Assembly (NCBI GenBank): GCA_003576695.1
Contig: QOZQ01000007.1
Location: 1 to 41,276, forward strand
Direction: 5' to 3'
DNA length: 41,276 bases
Source: Taklimakanibacter lacteus
GTDB lineage: Bacteria > Pseudomonadota > Alphaproteobacteria > Rhizobiales > Aestuariivirgaceae
Part shown: positions 31,843 through 40,071 of the stretch, piece by piece
How positions within the stretch are numbered: position 1 is the first letter of the stretch
Layout of the letters: every line of letters begins with the position of its first letter
Translations under genes and position numbers: made by a program
The notes under the pieces: model-generated
What the model was told of the DNA's origin: nothing
The model's input: only the letters and a program-made list of their open reading frames with translations
Databases searched by the model: none

Positions 31843-32492
31843 GGTCACTCGCTGTTGCCCTTTTCGCTGTCGTGCTTGCATTCGCCGGACCTGCGCTGGG
31901 AGCGGAGGCGCCGCAGAACTTCGTGGTGCATCAGGAGCCGAAGGCCCTCCCGGAGCTGCGGTTCAAGGATGGCGACGGCCGACCCAAGAGCCTTTCCGAT
32001 TTCAACGGCAAGGTCGTGCTGCTCAATGTGTGGGCGACCTGGTGCGGTCCGTGCCGGAAGGAGATGCCGACGCTCGACCGCCTACAGGCCGGGCTCGGCG
32101 GGCCCGGTTTCGAGGTCGTTGTCCTCTCGATCGATCGCGCGGGCATCGATGTCGTGCGCAAGTTCTTCGGCGAGATCGGGATCAAGAACCTTACCCTCTA
32201 CATCGACGAGGGCGGCAAGGCGCTGCGCGAACTCGGCATTTTCGGCCTGCCGGCGACACTGCTGATCGATCGCGAGGGCCGCGAGATCGGGCGTCTCGTC
32301 GGGCCAGCCGATTGGGATACGCCGGAGATGGTCGCGTTTATCCGCGGTCATCTCGGTCAGAACTCCTGTTCTGAGAAGACAGAGCAGCAAAACGTGCCAG
32401 CTGCCGACGTCCCGCCTGGGCGCGACCGAGGTTCAGCACCGGCTCCCGAAGGCGGCGCGGCAAAAATCGAAAGCAAGGAGAAAGCCCCATGA
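31839..32492 (+). CDS. TlpA-like periplasmic thioredoxin with disordered tail
   Basis: A 217-residue exported thioredoxin-fold protein: signal peptide (RSLAVALFAVVLAFAGPALG), active site VWATWCGPCRKEMP (Cys69, Cys72), then LGIFGLPATLLIDREGREI with the cis-Pro. The last ~45 residues are low-complexity (APAPEGGAAKIESKEKAP) with one extra Cys, not typical of the family. It is coupled to the upstream DsbE-like gene (ATGA) and the downstream membrane gene (ATGA). Role: thiol reduction, probably for SCO or cytochrome copper/haem sites. Confidence 0.85.
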   Translation: MRSLAVALFAVVLAFAGPALGAEAPQNFVVHQEPKALPELRFKDGDGRPKSLSDFNGKVVLLNVWATWCGPCRKEMPTLDRLQAGLGGPGFEVVVLSIDRAGIDVVRKFFGEIGIKNLTLYIDEGGKALRELGIFGLPATLLIDREGREIGRLVGPADWDTPEMVAFIRGHLGQNSCSEKTEQQNVPAADVPPGRDRGSAPAPEGGAAKIESKEKAP

Positions 32493-32917
32493 CAGATACG
32501 AGATCACCTGAAGCAACCGAGACCCCGCTCTCCCGCGACATTCTCTATGCGCTCCGCTACTACCTCGGCGGCCGCGGGCTTATCGCCCTGGCGACCATCG
32601 CTCTCGCCACCGGCCTCGCCTTCAACTGGAGCTGGCTGGTCGCAGCCGGTATTGCGCCGTTGCTCATCACCGCGCTGCCCTGCCTCGTGATGTGCGCGCT
32701 TGGCCTGTGCGTGAACCGAATGGCCGGTCGCTCCTGCGCAACCGAGGCGGCAGCTGAAAAGACGCTCAAGCCTTCGGCCGTCGAGGTCACGGCACCCGTG
32801 TCGCTGGCCGAACCGCCGGCGGAGACCGAATGCCAGGCGAGCGTTCTCGTGCAGTTGCCGGCTGCTTTGCGCGAACCCGAATCCGAAACCACCCAAAGGA
32901 GTATGCACGATGCGTAA
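32489..32917 (+). CDS. Cys-rich two-helix membrane protein
   Basis: A 142-residue protein of uncertain family. Two membrane helices (GLIALATIALATGLAFNWSW and a second, AAGIAPLLITALPCLVMCALGLC) carry three cysteines in or at the end of the second helix, followed by NRMAGRSC and a ~60-residue acidic, proline-containing tail. Similar proteins occur in copper clusters of alphaproteobacteria; the helix-embedded cysteines suggest metal handling, but this is inference. It is coupled on both sides by overlaps (4 bp and 8 bp). Confidence 0.65.
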   Translation: MTDTRSPEATETPLSRDILYALRYYLGGRGLIALATIALATGLAFNWSWLVAAGIAPLLITALPCLVMCALGLCVNRMAGRSCATEAAAEKTLKPSAVEVTAPVSLAEPPAETECQASVLVQLPAALREPESETTQRSMHDA

Positions 32918-33194
32918 GTCCACGAAGATCCTCGCCGCCACCGCCGCAATCATCGCGGGGCTCGCGGTAGCGCCCGCCCTTTTTGCCCAGGGCTCCGGAA
33001 ATACCGGTGAGCGCACACCCATGATAGAGAACGGGATCATGGGCCAGGGTGGCATGATGGGCATGATGGGTCGGATGAGCCGAATGATGGAGAGCTGCAA
33101 CACCATGATGCAGTCCATGATGAACGATCGTGGCTCCGGCGCCCCCAACGACCGCGGCATCGATACGCCGCGCAAGCCGGACAGCAATGGCTGA
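32910..33194 (+). CDS. small Met-rich periplasmic protein
   Basis: A 94-residue protein with a signal peptide (KILAATAAIIAGLAVAPALFA) and a Met-rich core (MIENGIMGQGGMMGMMGRM followed by MMESCNTMMQSMM) with one Cys. Such Met clusters bind Cu(I) with thioether ligands in the oxidising periplasm. AAAGGAG lies about 8 nt upstream of the ATG. It overlaps the previous gene by 8 bp. A copper chaperone or buffer role is inference. Confidence 0.7.
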   Translation: MRKSTKILAATAAIIAGLAVAPALFAQGSGNTGERTPMIENGIMGQGGMMGMMGRMSRMMESCNTMMQSMMNDRGSGAPNDRGIDTPRKPDSNG

Positions 33195-33249
33195 GGCAGT
33201 CCGGTGGGCGACTGAGCGCCGCCACCCGCACTAAAAAAGGAATACAGCC

Positions 33250-33933
33250 ATGCGTAGCTTCCGAGCCCTGCTCGCTACGGTCCTCGCCGCTTTGGCATTC
33301 GCAGCGCCGGCGTCGGCTCACCATCCGGGGACCAATCTCGACGAGGTGATGGGCGACAAGGAGAAGTATTTCCAGGCGATCGACAAGCCCGCTCCATCCT
33401 TCGAGCTCGCCGATGCCGAGGGTCGACGCGTTCGATTGTCGGACTTCGCCGACAAGATCGTCGTCCTTCACTTCATCTATGCGAGCTGTCCCGACGTTTG
33501 TCCGCTGCATGCGGAGAAGATCGCCGAAATCCAGACTCTCATTAAAGACACGCCAATGAAAGGCATGGTGCAGTTCGTCACCATCACAACCGATCCGGCG
33601 AACGATACCGCCGAGGTCATGAAGGGATACGGACCGGCGCACGGGCTCGATTCGTCGAACTGGATCTTTCTCACAAAGCAGGCCGGCCAACCCGAAGACG
33701 TAACCAGGAAGCTGGCAGGCGAGTACGGGCTCAAGTTCGTGAAGACCGAAGACGGCCTGCAGATGCACGGAATGGTGACGCACATCATCGATCGCGGTGG
33801 TCGCCTAGCCGCGAAGTTTCACGGCCTGCGCTTCGAGCCGGTGAACATGGTCCTGTACATCAACGGCCTGACCAATGCCCAAGCACCGAAGCGGGACAGG
33901 AGCCTGTGGGAACGGATGAAGGATTGGTTCTGA
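33250..33933 (+). CDS. SCO family (SCO1/SenC/PrrC) protein
   Basis: A 227-residue exported thioredoxin-fold copper chaperone. The copper/thiol site is FIYASCPDVCPLHAEK (Cys80, Cys84), and the conserved His lies in GMVTHIIDRGG (His178). Signal peptide: LLATVLAALAFAAPASA, then HHPG at the mature N-terminus. SCO proteins load the CuA site of cytochrome oxidase or act in copper tolerance; here the second fits the cluster. It begins 55 bp after the Met-rich gene with AAGGAA upstream. Confidence 0.9.
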   Translation: MRSFRALLATVLAALAFAAPASAHHPGTNLDEVMGDKEKYFQAIDKPAPSFELADAEGRRVRLSDFADKIVVLHFIYASCPDVCPLHAEKIAEIQTLIKDTPMKGMVQFVTITTDPANDTAEVMKGYGPAHGLDSSNWIFLTKQAGQPEDVTRKLAGEYGLKFVKTEDGLQMHGMVTHIIDRGGRLAAKFHGLRFEPVNMVLYINGLTNAQAPKRDRSLWERMKDWF

Positions 33934-34010
33934 CATGCCCGACCCACGGCCCGTGCGGAGGCGAAAGATCGGCAGCAGGAACGCGCTTCGAAGCCAGGAC
34001 GTCTTGAGCT

Positions 34011-34751
34011 ATGCCTGAAATCTCCAATATCGGCATCCTGACCGCGTTTGCCGCCGGCCTGATCTCGTTCCTATCGCCTTGCGTGCTGCCGCTCGTGCCT
34101 GGCTACGTCTCCTACGTCGCAGGCCGCAGCGCTATTGAGAATTCGACCGGCGGCGCCATCGCGCTCAGGATGCCGGCTTTGGGTCTCAGCCTCTGTTTCG
34201 TCCTCGGCTTCTCAACCGTCTTCATCGTTCTAGGCGCAAGTGCGACGGCATTGGGCCAGCTTCTGATTAGCTATCGCTACGAACTCAACATCGTCGGTGG
34301 CGCAATCGTCATTCTCTTTGGACTGTTTCTGGCCGGTGTCGTCCGCCCTTCCTGGATGATGCGCGACGCGCGCTTCCATTCCATGCTTCCAAGCGGTCGG
34401 CCGATCTCGGCGTACGTGCTCGGGCTTGCCTTCGCTTTCGGCTGGACACCGTGCATCGGTCCGATTCTCGGCGCGATCCTGACCGTGGGCGCGGCCTCGG
34501 CAACCGTTGCCAGCGGCGTCACCTTGCTCGCTATCTATTCGCTTGGGCTCGGCGTGCCGTTCCTGCTGGCGGCCCTGTTCACCAACGTGCTGACTGCCCG
34601 CCTCAAGGCGATTGGCCGCATCGGGCGTCTACTGCAGATGGCCGCCGGCGGGATCATGATCCTGATGGGGCTCGCCATGATTACGGGTCGGCTATCCGCC
34701 TTTGCGTATTGGCTGCTCGACGTCTTCCCGGTGCTGGCCACGATCGGCTGA
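34011..34751 (+). CDS. ccdA: CcdA-type cytochrome c biogenesis/thiol transporter
   Basis: A 246-residue inner-membrane protein with six helices that carries reducing equivalents from cytosolic thioredoxin to the periplasm. The two redox cysteines are in the pseudo-repeated motifs LSPCVLPLVPGYVSYVAG (Cys24) and FGWTPCIGPILGAIL (Cys148). Length is standard. It completes the thiol-relay set with the DsbE-like and TlpA-like proteins upstream. The 77-bp gap before it shows no terminator. Confidence 0.92.
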   Translation: MPEISNIGILTAFAAGLISFLSPCVLPLVPGYVSYVAGRSAIENSTGGAIALRMPALGLSLCFVLGFSTVFIVLGASATALGQLLISYRYELNIVGGAIVILFGLFLAGVVRPSWMMRDARFHSMLPSGRPISAYVLGLAFAFGWTPCIGPILGAILTVGAASATVASGVTLLAIYSLGLGVPFLLAALFTNVLTARLKAIGRIGRLLQMAAGGIMILMGLAMITGRLSAFAYWLLDVFPVLATIG

Positions 34752-34866
34752 ACCGGCCTAGTTGTAACAGGTCAACCTCCGTCAGAGTCTAGCAGTCAAA
34801 CCAGTTCAGGCGATTGATGCGGCAGTGCCCGGACAGGGCATCAGTGACCAACATGAGGAGACCACG

Positions 34867-34989
34867 ATGATGGATCGCATGATGGACGGCGTGGGCTGGA
34901 TGATGGGCGGCATGACGGTGATCTGGATTCTGGTTCTGGTCGCGCTCGTCCTCGGGGTTGCCGCGTTAATCAAGTACTTGAGGACTTAA
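34867..34989 (+). CDS. 40-residue Met-rich membrane microprotein
   Basis: A very short frame reading MMDRMMDGVGWMMGGMTVIW followed by a hydrophobic helix (ILVLVALVLGVAALIKYL) and RT. A strong GAGGAG lies 7 nt upstream of the ATG, which with the Met-rich N-terminus typical of this operon argues that it is real. The N-terminal Met cluster could bind copper. The 115-bp spacer before it holds only a small TGCCC/GGGCA hairpin. Confidence 0.65.
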   Translation: MMDRMMDGVGWMMGGMTVIWILVLVALVLGVAALIKYLRT

Positions 34990-35039
34990 GGGCGCGTCGG
35001 ACACGAGCCCCCGCTGCCAGGAATTGAAGGAAGCCAGGC

Positions 35040-35336
35040 ATGGGATTCTACGAGGACCGCATCCTGCCGCATCTCGTGCATCTTTCGATGCGCAACCGCT
35101 ATCTCGTTCCCTACCGGGAGCGCGTCATTTCGGCGGCAGAGGGCCGAGTGCTCGAGATCGGTATCGGCTCGGGCCTGAACCTTCCATTCTATCGATCAAA
35201 CGTCACCGAGATCCTCGGGCTCGATCCTTCGCCGCGGCTCATTACCATGGCCGAGCGCGCAGCAAGGGGCTCATCCAAATCTATCACGTTCGTCGAGGGT
35301 TCGGCCGAAGCAATCCCCCTGGAAAAGCTTTGCTGA
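35040..35336 (+). pseudogene. truncated class I SAM methyltransferase
   Basis: Codes for 98 residues of what is normally a ~200-residue methyltransferase. The N-terminus and SAM-binding motif are intact (RVLEIGIGSGLNLPFY, LGLDPSPRLITMAERAA, ITFVEGSAEAIPLE), but the frame ends after IPLEKLC, where family members continue with the next catalytic strands. The break coincides with the start of a parB relic on the other strand, so the 3' half was removed by a recombination joint near 35322. It follows the copper cluster, where such methyltransferase genes are common. Confidence 0.7.
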
Positions 35337-35527
35337 CGGAAGCATGGATCGCTTTGGGAAACTGAGCGGCAACGGTTCTCCCTACGCTTCGCGCACCGTC
35401 TCTAGGATCCGGCTCTTGGTGATACGGCCGAGATAGGGTGTCGGCCGTCGGTCGCCAACCGGCTTCGACCATGTCGAGTTTGACCGCGCGCGCCAGGCGT
35501 TTGCTGCGGACCAAAGTTTGTGCGCCC
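35325..35527 (-). pseudogene. parB: decayed C-terminal fragment of a plasmid-type ParB
   Basis: The minus strand reads RSKRLARAVKLDMVEAGWRP and TADT, then, after a one-base frame change near 35435, YLGRITKSRILETVREA and a TAG at 35382-35384. This is the LDMxAAGWxPTxxNYLGRVTKxRILxAVREAKG block near the C-terminus of the ParB-like proteins of plasmids and integrative elements. A frameshift, a nonsense codon and truncation at both ends show decay. It lies between the truncated methyltransferase and the 3' end of the ATPase gene and marks former plasmid or ICE sequence. Confidence 0.55.
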
Positions 35528-38272
35528 TCAAGTACGCTGGTGTAACGACTTATAGAATTGCCGCGGCGCGCCGGGACTCGGCTCGAACGTGAAGCACTCA
35601 CAATATTTATCAATCGACTGCATCACGCCCAGCAGGGATGGACCAGAGAAGCTAAGTGTTTGCCCTGTACCCCAATGACTGAGAAAATTTCCGACGATGG
35701 CCGCCATGTTGGCGTTCAGGCCAGCGACCTGCGCCGCGTCAAGCACGAGAGAGTTGGCAGCCTGGTGTAATTTCACCGCCGCTTCAATCGCCTGCAAGAA
35801 TTCGTGCGCCAACTGCTTGTTGTCATTGAACGCAACGTCGACCGGCACCGGTATGCGCAGCCGGCTGATCAGATCGCTGAGCCGGTATTCGAGATACTGG
35901 CGGACTCCTTCTTTGGCAAAATCCACCTGGCCCGCCTGCAGCATCGAGATCGTTTGATCGCGCACCTTGTTAACCGCACCAGCCTGCGGCAAAACGGCGA
36001 GCTGCGGAACGCCCTCCAGCCGCTGATGCCACCAGGTTCCTGTGTTGCTGTGTTTGTTGAACAGCTTCTCGAGCATGGTGTCGTGGCTGAGCAAAATGAC
36101 TTGCAGCCCGCCAACGTTGGCCGGCCGCGCGAATGTCGTTCTCAGCAGCTCCACGAGGAAATTCTGATGGCCCGCGTCGAAGCTTGACGTCACGTCGTCA
36201 AGCACGATGAACTTCGGCAGCCCGCCATAAAGAGACGCGGCCGCAAGATAGAGAGAAATCGCAAATGCGTTGCGGAAACTCTCCGAAAGCAACGCCTGCG
36301 GCGAAAGATTCGGCAGCCCATGGAAATCCGCGAGCGCGATCTGAAGATCTTCGCTGTTCGCACGTTTCGTCACGGTCGGGACAACGCCGAAGAACGAGAG
36401 CTTGTCGAAATATGACCTGAACACCGGATCGACAGCGGTCAACCGCGCCTTACTTAGAGCGCCTTCCGCGGCGCCGAAGCAATCGGAGGCGGAATCAAGG
36501 AAGCGCTTCACCCGCGTGACCAGGGCCTCCCGCACCTGTTCGGCGCCGGCGGCTTTTTCAGCCTCGGCAAGCTTGCACCAGTTGGTCTGCAGGCGACGCG
36601 CTGCCTCGACTTTGCGCGTAACCTCAACGGAGGATGGCGGCAGCTCCTTCTCAAGAGCGTCTTGTTCGGCAGCGAGATCTTGCTCTTTCTGATCGGCGCG
36701 CGAGCGTAACGTTTTCAGCCACTCCGCCAGCTTCCCCGCGTCCTGGGAGGCGAGTTCTCCTTTCTCAGCGCGCGGCCGTGACTTCGCAATTAGCCTGCTA
36801 TCGGGGCTTTCCTCCAACTTCGACTCCAGTCCGACAAGATCGGACCACCCGGCCTCGCCCCATTCTTTCGCGATCGCCGTGCCAGCTTGCTCCAGGGCAT
36901 CGAACTGCGAGAGCTTGGAGGCGATATGCGCTTTCAGGTCGTGCGAGCCCTTCTGATCGCAAAGCGGGCACAGGGCCGGATCGCTCCATTCCGGCAGACC
37001 AAGCGCCTTTTGCCCGGCCTGGAACAATGTCAACATGAGGTCGCCGGCGGTTTCCGCGAGCGCCTGATCGCGCGCCTTTGCGAGCGCCAAAAGCGCGGTC
37101 GCGCGCTCGGGTTTCGGAGCCTCGGCGTTGAGTTTCTTCAACTCCGCCCGCTCCCGAATGCATTCGCTCAGGCGATCCCGCTTGGGACCGCCTTCGGCCG
37201 CCTTCACCGCCTCTATGCAGGCATTGACGTCGATGTCGCGAAAAACCTTGTTCTCGCAGAGCGGCTTTAGTGGGCCGATCTGTTCCAGAGCATGGTGGCA
37301 CTTCGCCTGTGCGTCGGCACCACTTTGTGCCGCCAAAGGCTGCCCTACCAGCACCGCATAATCTGCCGCGATGGCGGCGCGCGCGTCCGTCGCTCCTTTC
37401 TCCTCCCGGCCGCGAAGCTGCGCATGCTCGGCTACCGCAAAATGGTTATTGAAGGCCCGCGTGTTCGCGATCGCCGCAAGCGACTGGCGCATGGCGCTGT
37501 ATTGGGCGAGACCGAGGAGGCCCGAGAAGGTGCGACCGCGATCCAGGGGCTTCGCTGAAATGAAACTTTGGAACGTATGACCGTCGAGAAGGACGAATTC
37601 GCGGTTCAGCAATCGCAAAATGCCCTCAGCGTCTGCCGACGGAGTCGATGATACGGTGCGATTGCCTTGCGCATCCCGCTTGACCGTTATGGCTATTTGC
37701 TGACCACCCGGCTCGGCGATCAGTTTGAGCGTGATCGTCGCTGTGCCCGACGTGTTGAATTTATTCAGATAGTAATCAGCGCCGCGCTCACTCGCCGGCA
37801 AGTCTTCAAGCCACGGAACCGCGCCGCAGATCGCGTACCGGACCGAATCGTAGACAGAACTCTTGCCGACGCCGTTCACCGCCGAGATGCTGTTGACCTT
37901 GTCGACATGAAACTTCAGTTCGAGCGGCTTGCCTTGATTGTTGATGCCGCGAAAGCCTTCGATCGAAAGGCCCTCAAGTAACCAACCAGTCGCAGAGATC
38001 GCGGCGGCGGCGGCCGCCGTCGCGCTTTGGCCGACAGCAGCCGATCCACTCGCGCTCGCGTTCGTCGCTGGGGATGGTTTCTCGGCGGCAGCAAACAAGT
38101 CGTTCAGAATATCCTGCTGGTTGTAGGTGCCCTGTGACAGCGCCTTGAATTGAAGCTGCAGTTCTGCAGCGAGCGCGACGTCCCCTTCCCCCATGTGAAT
38201 GAAGAAAGCCGCGACATTCGCTTCAAAGATACTGTTCTCGTCGAACGTGAAGTTCCCGCTTGTTGTCGTCAT
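35528..38272 (-). CDS. SMC/Rad50-like AAA ATPase, last gene of a putative defence operon
   Basis: A 914-residue ATPase. Residues 1-95 form an extra N-terminal part ending in an Ala/Ser-rich linker. The ATPase head starts at LSIEGFRGINN with Walker A NGVGKSS (133-139). A moderately long, charged helical region (about 260-620) contains a single CPLC pair (Cys435, Cys438) resembling a zinc hook. The C-terminal head has the signature-like LLSESFRNAF (661-670), Walker B FIVLDDVTSSFD (688-699) and LLSHD (His730), followed by ~180 unassigned residues. The start at 38272 has GAGGCGG close upstream; the frame is open to 38467 but that runs through the PIN gene. It lies 7 bp after the PIN gene. Likely DNA-sensing or nuclease-partner ATPase; role inferred. 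Confidence 0.85.
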   Translation of the reverse strand: MTTTSGNFTFDENSIFEANVAAFFIHMGEGDVALAAELQLQFKALSQGTYNQQDILNDLFAAAEKPSPATNASASGSAAVGQSATAAAAAAISATGWLLEGLSIEGFRGINNQGKPLELKFHVDKVNSISAVNGVGKSSVYDSVRYAICGAVPWLEDLPASERGADYYLNKFNTSGTATITLKLIAEPGGQQIAITVKRDAQGNRTVSSTPSADAEGILRLLNREFVLLDGHTFQSFISAKPLDRGRTFSGLLGLAQYSAMRQSLAAIANTRAFNNHFAVAEHAQLRGREEKGATDARAAIAADYAVLVGQPLAAQSGADAQAKCHHALEQIGPLKPLCENKVFRDIDVNACIEAVKAAEGGPKRDRLSECIRERAELKKLNAEAPKPERATALLALAKARDQALAETAGDLMLTLFQAGQKALGLPEWSDPALCPLCDQKGSHDLKAHIASKLSQFDALEQAGTAIAKEWGEAGWSDLVGLESKLEESPDSRLIAKSRPRAEKGELASQDAGKLAEWLKTLRSRADQKEQDLAAEQDALEKELPPSSVEVTRKVEAARRLQTNWCKLAEAEKAAGAEQVREALVTRVKRFLDSASDCFGAAEGALSKARLTAVDPVFRSYFDKLSFFGVVPTVTKRANSEDLQIALADFHGLPNLSPQALLSESFRNAFAISLYLAAASLYGGLPKFIVLDDVTSSFDAGHQNFLVELLRTTFARPANVGGLQVILLSHDTMLEKLFNKHSNTGTWWHQRLEGVPQLAVLPQAGAVNKVRDQTISMLQAGQVDFAKEGVRQYLEYRLSDLISRLRIPVPVDVAFNDNKQLAHEFLQAIEAAVKLHQAANSLVLDAAQVAGLNANMAAIVGNFLSHWGTGQTLSFSGPSLLGVMQSIDKYCECFTFEPSPGAPRQFYKSLHQRT

Positions 38273-38279
38273 CGCCGCC

Positions 38280-38912
38280 TCACTGCGCTTCCGACGCCTG
38301 CCGCGCGACCGTGCGCGAACGCCGCGGCAAGCTCGCGCAAAGCTGCGCTCTCTCGCTGCCGACCAGGTCAACGACCCATTTCTCATGCTGAGGCAATACA
38401 CGCATCCGAGCGTTCTGAAGCGCGGCAAACACCGCATCTGCAAGGGCGGCGGCCCCCAAAGCTGCAATCACCGCGTCGTGGCAGAGCACATCGACCGTGC
38501 TGGCGACCTTCGTTGCCGGAAACCGCTCTGAGCAAATTCGTCGTGCCTTGCGCTCGTCAATTACGGCAACGGCCTTTCGCTCCACCGCATATGCAAGAGT
38601 AGTCGCTTCGCCGTCATCGAGAGTGTCCGGCCCATGACCGATTACGAGATTCTCGAAGTTGGGCTGAGAAAGACCGGATATATTCTCAACTCGAACGACG
38701 CCGTCGGCCACCAGCTTTGCCATGAGTTCGCCGTCATTGCGCCCGCTCTGCGAGTCCTCCTGCAGCTCCTCCAAAACAACGTCCGTCACGATCACCTCAT
38801 TGGGCAAAGTGCGCAAGATTGCCCCCGCGCACCCCGTGGCGTTGAGGTTGATAGCGGTGCTGGCATCCAGCACGAGCTGCGTCTCGGAGTCAGCTAGGCA
38901 GGAGAGCCCCAT
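38280..38912 (-). CDS. PIN-like nuclease domain protein
   Basis: A 210-residue protein with PIN-like features: LVLDASTAINL with the first Asp (Asp16), VIVTDVVLEELQED with an acidic Glu, and LDDGEATTLAYAVERKAVAVIDERKARR, matching the GE-x-Ala / V-x-D-D/E-x-x-A motifs of DUF3368/DUF4411-like PIN proteins that cleave RNA. Start at 38912 has GAGG upstream and overlaps the end of the XRE-ImmA gene by 23 bp. PIN toxins beside XRE-ImmA antitoxin-like proteins are a known pairing, so it may be the effector of the operon. The C-terminal 70 residues are unassigned. Confidence 0.7.
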   Translation of the reverse strand: MGLSCLADSETQLVLDASTAINLNATGCAGAILRTLPNEVIVTDVVLEELQEDSQSGRNDGELMAKLVADGVVRVENISGLSQPNFENLVIGHGPDTLDDGEATTLAYAVERKAVAVIDERKARRICSERFPATKVASTVDVLCHDAVIAALGAAALADAVFAALQNARMRVLPQHEKWVVDLVGSERAQLCASLPRRSRTVARQASEAQ

Positions 38913-40071
38913 CGGCCTCGCCCCCTTCTGAAATCTCCAGATTGTCGAGCATCTTCCGCAACTCGACTCGATCAATATGCAGCATCCGCATCAATTGGCC
39001 TTCACTCAGCAATCCACGACGCCACGCCTCTCCTGCCAATAGCGCAAGCCGCAACGTCGTAGGCCGGCGCGAGTCCGCTTTCTGAGCATCTGGCACGCTC
39101 AAATCGCCGAGAACCTGCGCTGCCTGCTGGTCGGTAATCCCATCGTTCGCCTGAAACCACTCCCAGGTGCCCGGCTTGGTGAGCTTTAGTTCCTCAAGTC
39201 GACGCACCATTGCCTCGCGCGAGACGCCAAAGGAATGAGCGAGAATGATGACGTGGCGACGCGTAAGCTTGTCCGAGCCCAACGTGACTTCCTTGAATTT
39301 CTGCATGACGGCTCGCGCGGGCGTCAAGAATGCGATTCCAAAGGCGGTGGCGTAACGCTCCTCTCGCGAGTTCTCAAAATGATCGAGTTCAAGAACTTCC
39401 GGCTGACGGCGCGTCGACACGAGGTGACCAAGTTCGTGCGCCGCCGTCTGAGTTCTTCGTTCGCGAGGATGGTTCGCATTCAGCATGATGCACGCGCCAA
39501 GAGCATCATCATAGGCGAATAGCCCGGAAATCTTTCCGTCGAGCCGGCGAATGTAGACCCGAACGCCTAGCTCCATTTCCAACAGTGTAACGATATCGGT
39601 CACGGGACTGAGGCCCAGGCCCAGCCATTGCCGAAGCTCAAGTGCATCCTGCTCGGCCTGCGCGCGGACATCGCCTGGCACTATCGAACGCTCAGGAGGA
39701 TAATTGCGTTGCCGCTGAACGCCGAGCAATCCTTCCAGCTCGACTTCAGCTTTTGCGAGATTGGAAAGTTTCTGGACCGCGTCCTGGATAGGATCCTTAT
39801 CTTGAAAGAGCTTGCGGAATTTTGGAGTGAGGTCCGCCTTGACGGCTTCCTGCCGCAACATCTCGTTGATGGACGTCTTGTATAGTTTTGCAAGCGAACG
39901 CAGCTCTTCCAGCTTGATACGACGCTGTCCTTGTTCGATCGCAACCAACGTCGTCCGCGCAATATTCACCGCACTAGCCGCATCCGCTTGAGTCAAACCA
40001 GCCCGATCACGGGCTTCGCGCAGCCGCTCGCCGACTTCCAAAGGCGTCATGCTTTCAAGTGCGCCATTCAT
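38890..40071 (-). CDS. XRE HTH plus ImmA/IrrE metallopeptidase
   Basis: A 393-residue two-domain protein. The N-terminal HTH (about 11-68) reads VGERLREARDRAGLTQADAA and then RTTLVAIEQGQRRIKLEEL. The second domain (about 170-290) is an ImmA/IrrE (DUF955) zinc peptidase with HELGH (His212-His216) and downstream Glu-containing helix ENSREERYATAFGIAFL. Such fusions repress their own operon and are thought to cut a partner after a damage or phage signal. The start 40071 overlaps the QueC-like stop (ATGA). It may control the whole operon and the PIN protein; that is inference. Confidence 0.88.
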   Translation of the reverse strand: MNGALESMTPLEVGERLREARDRAGLTQADAASAVNIARTTLVAIEQGQRRIKLEELRSLAKLYKTSINEMLRQEAVKADLTPKFRKLFQDKDPIQDAVQKLSNLAKAEVELEGLLGVQRQRNYPPERSIVPGDVRAQAEQDALELRQWLGLGLSPVTDIVTLLEMELGVRVYIRRLDGKISGLFAYDDALGACIMLNANHPRERRTQTAAHELGHLVSTRRQPEVLELDHFENSREERYATAFGIAFLTPARAVMQKFKEVTLGSDKLTRRHVIILAHSFGVSREAMVRRLEELKLTKPGTWEWFQANDGITDQQAAQVLGDLSVPDAQKADSRRPTTLRLALLAGEAWRRGLLSEGQLMRMLHIDRVELRKMLDNLEISEGGEADGALLPS

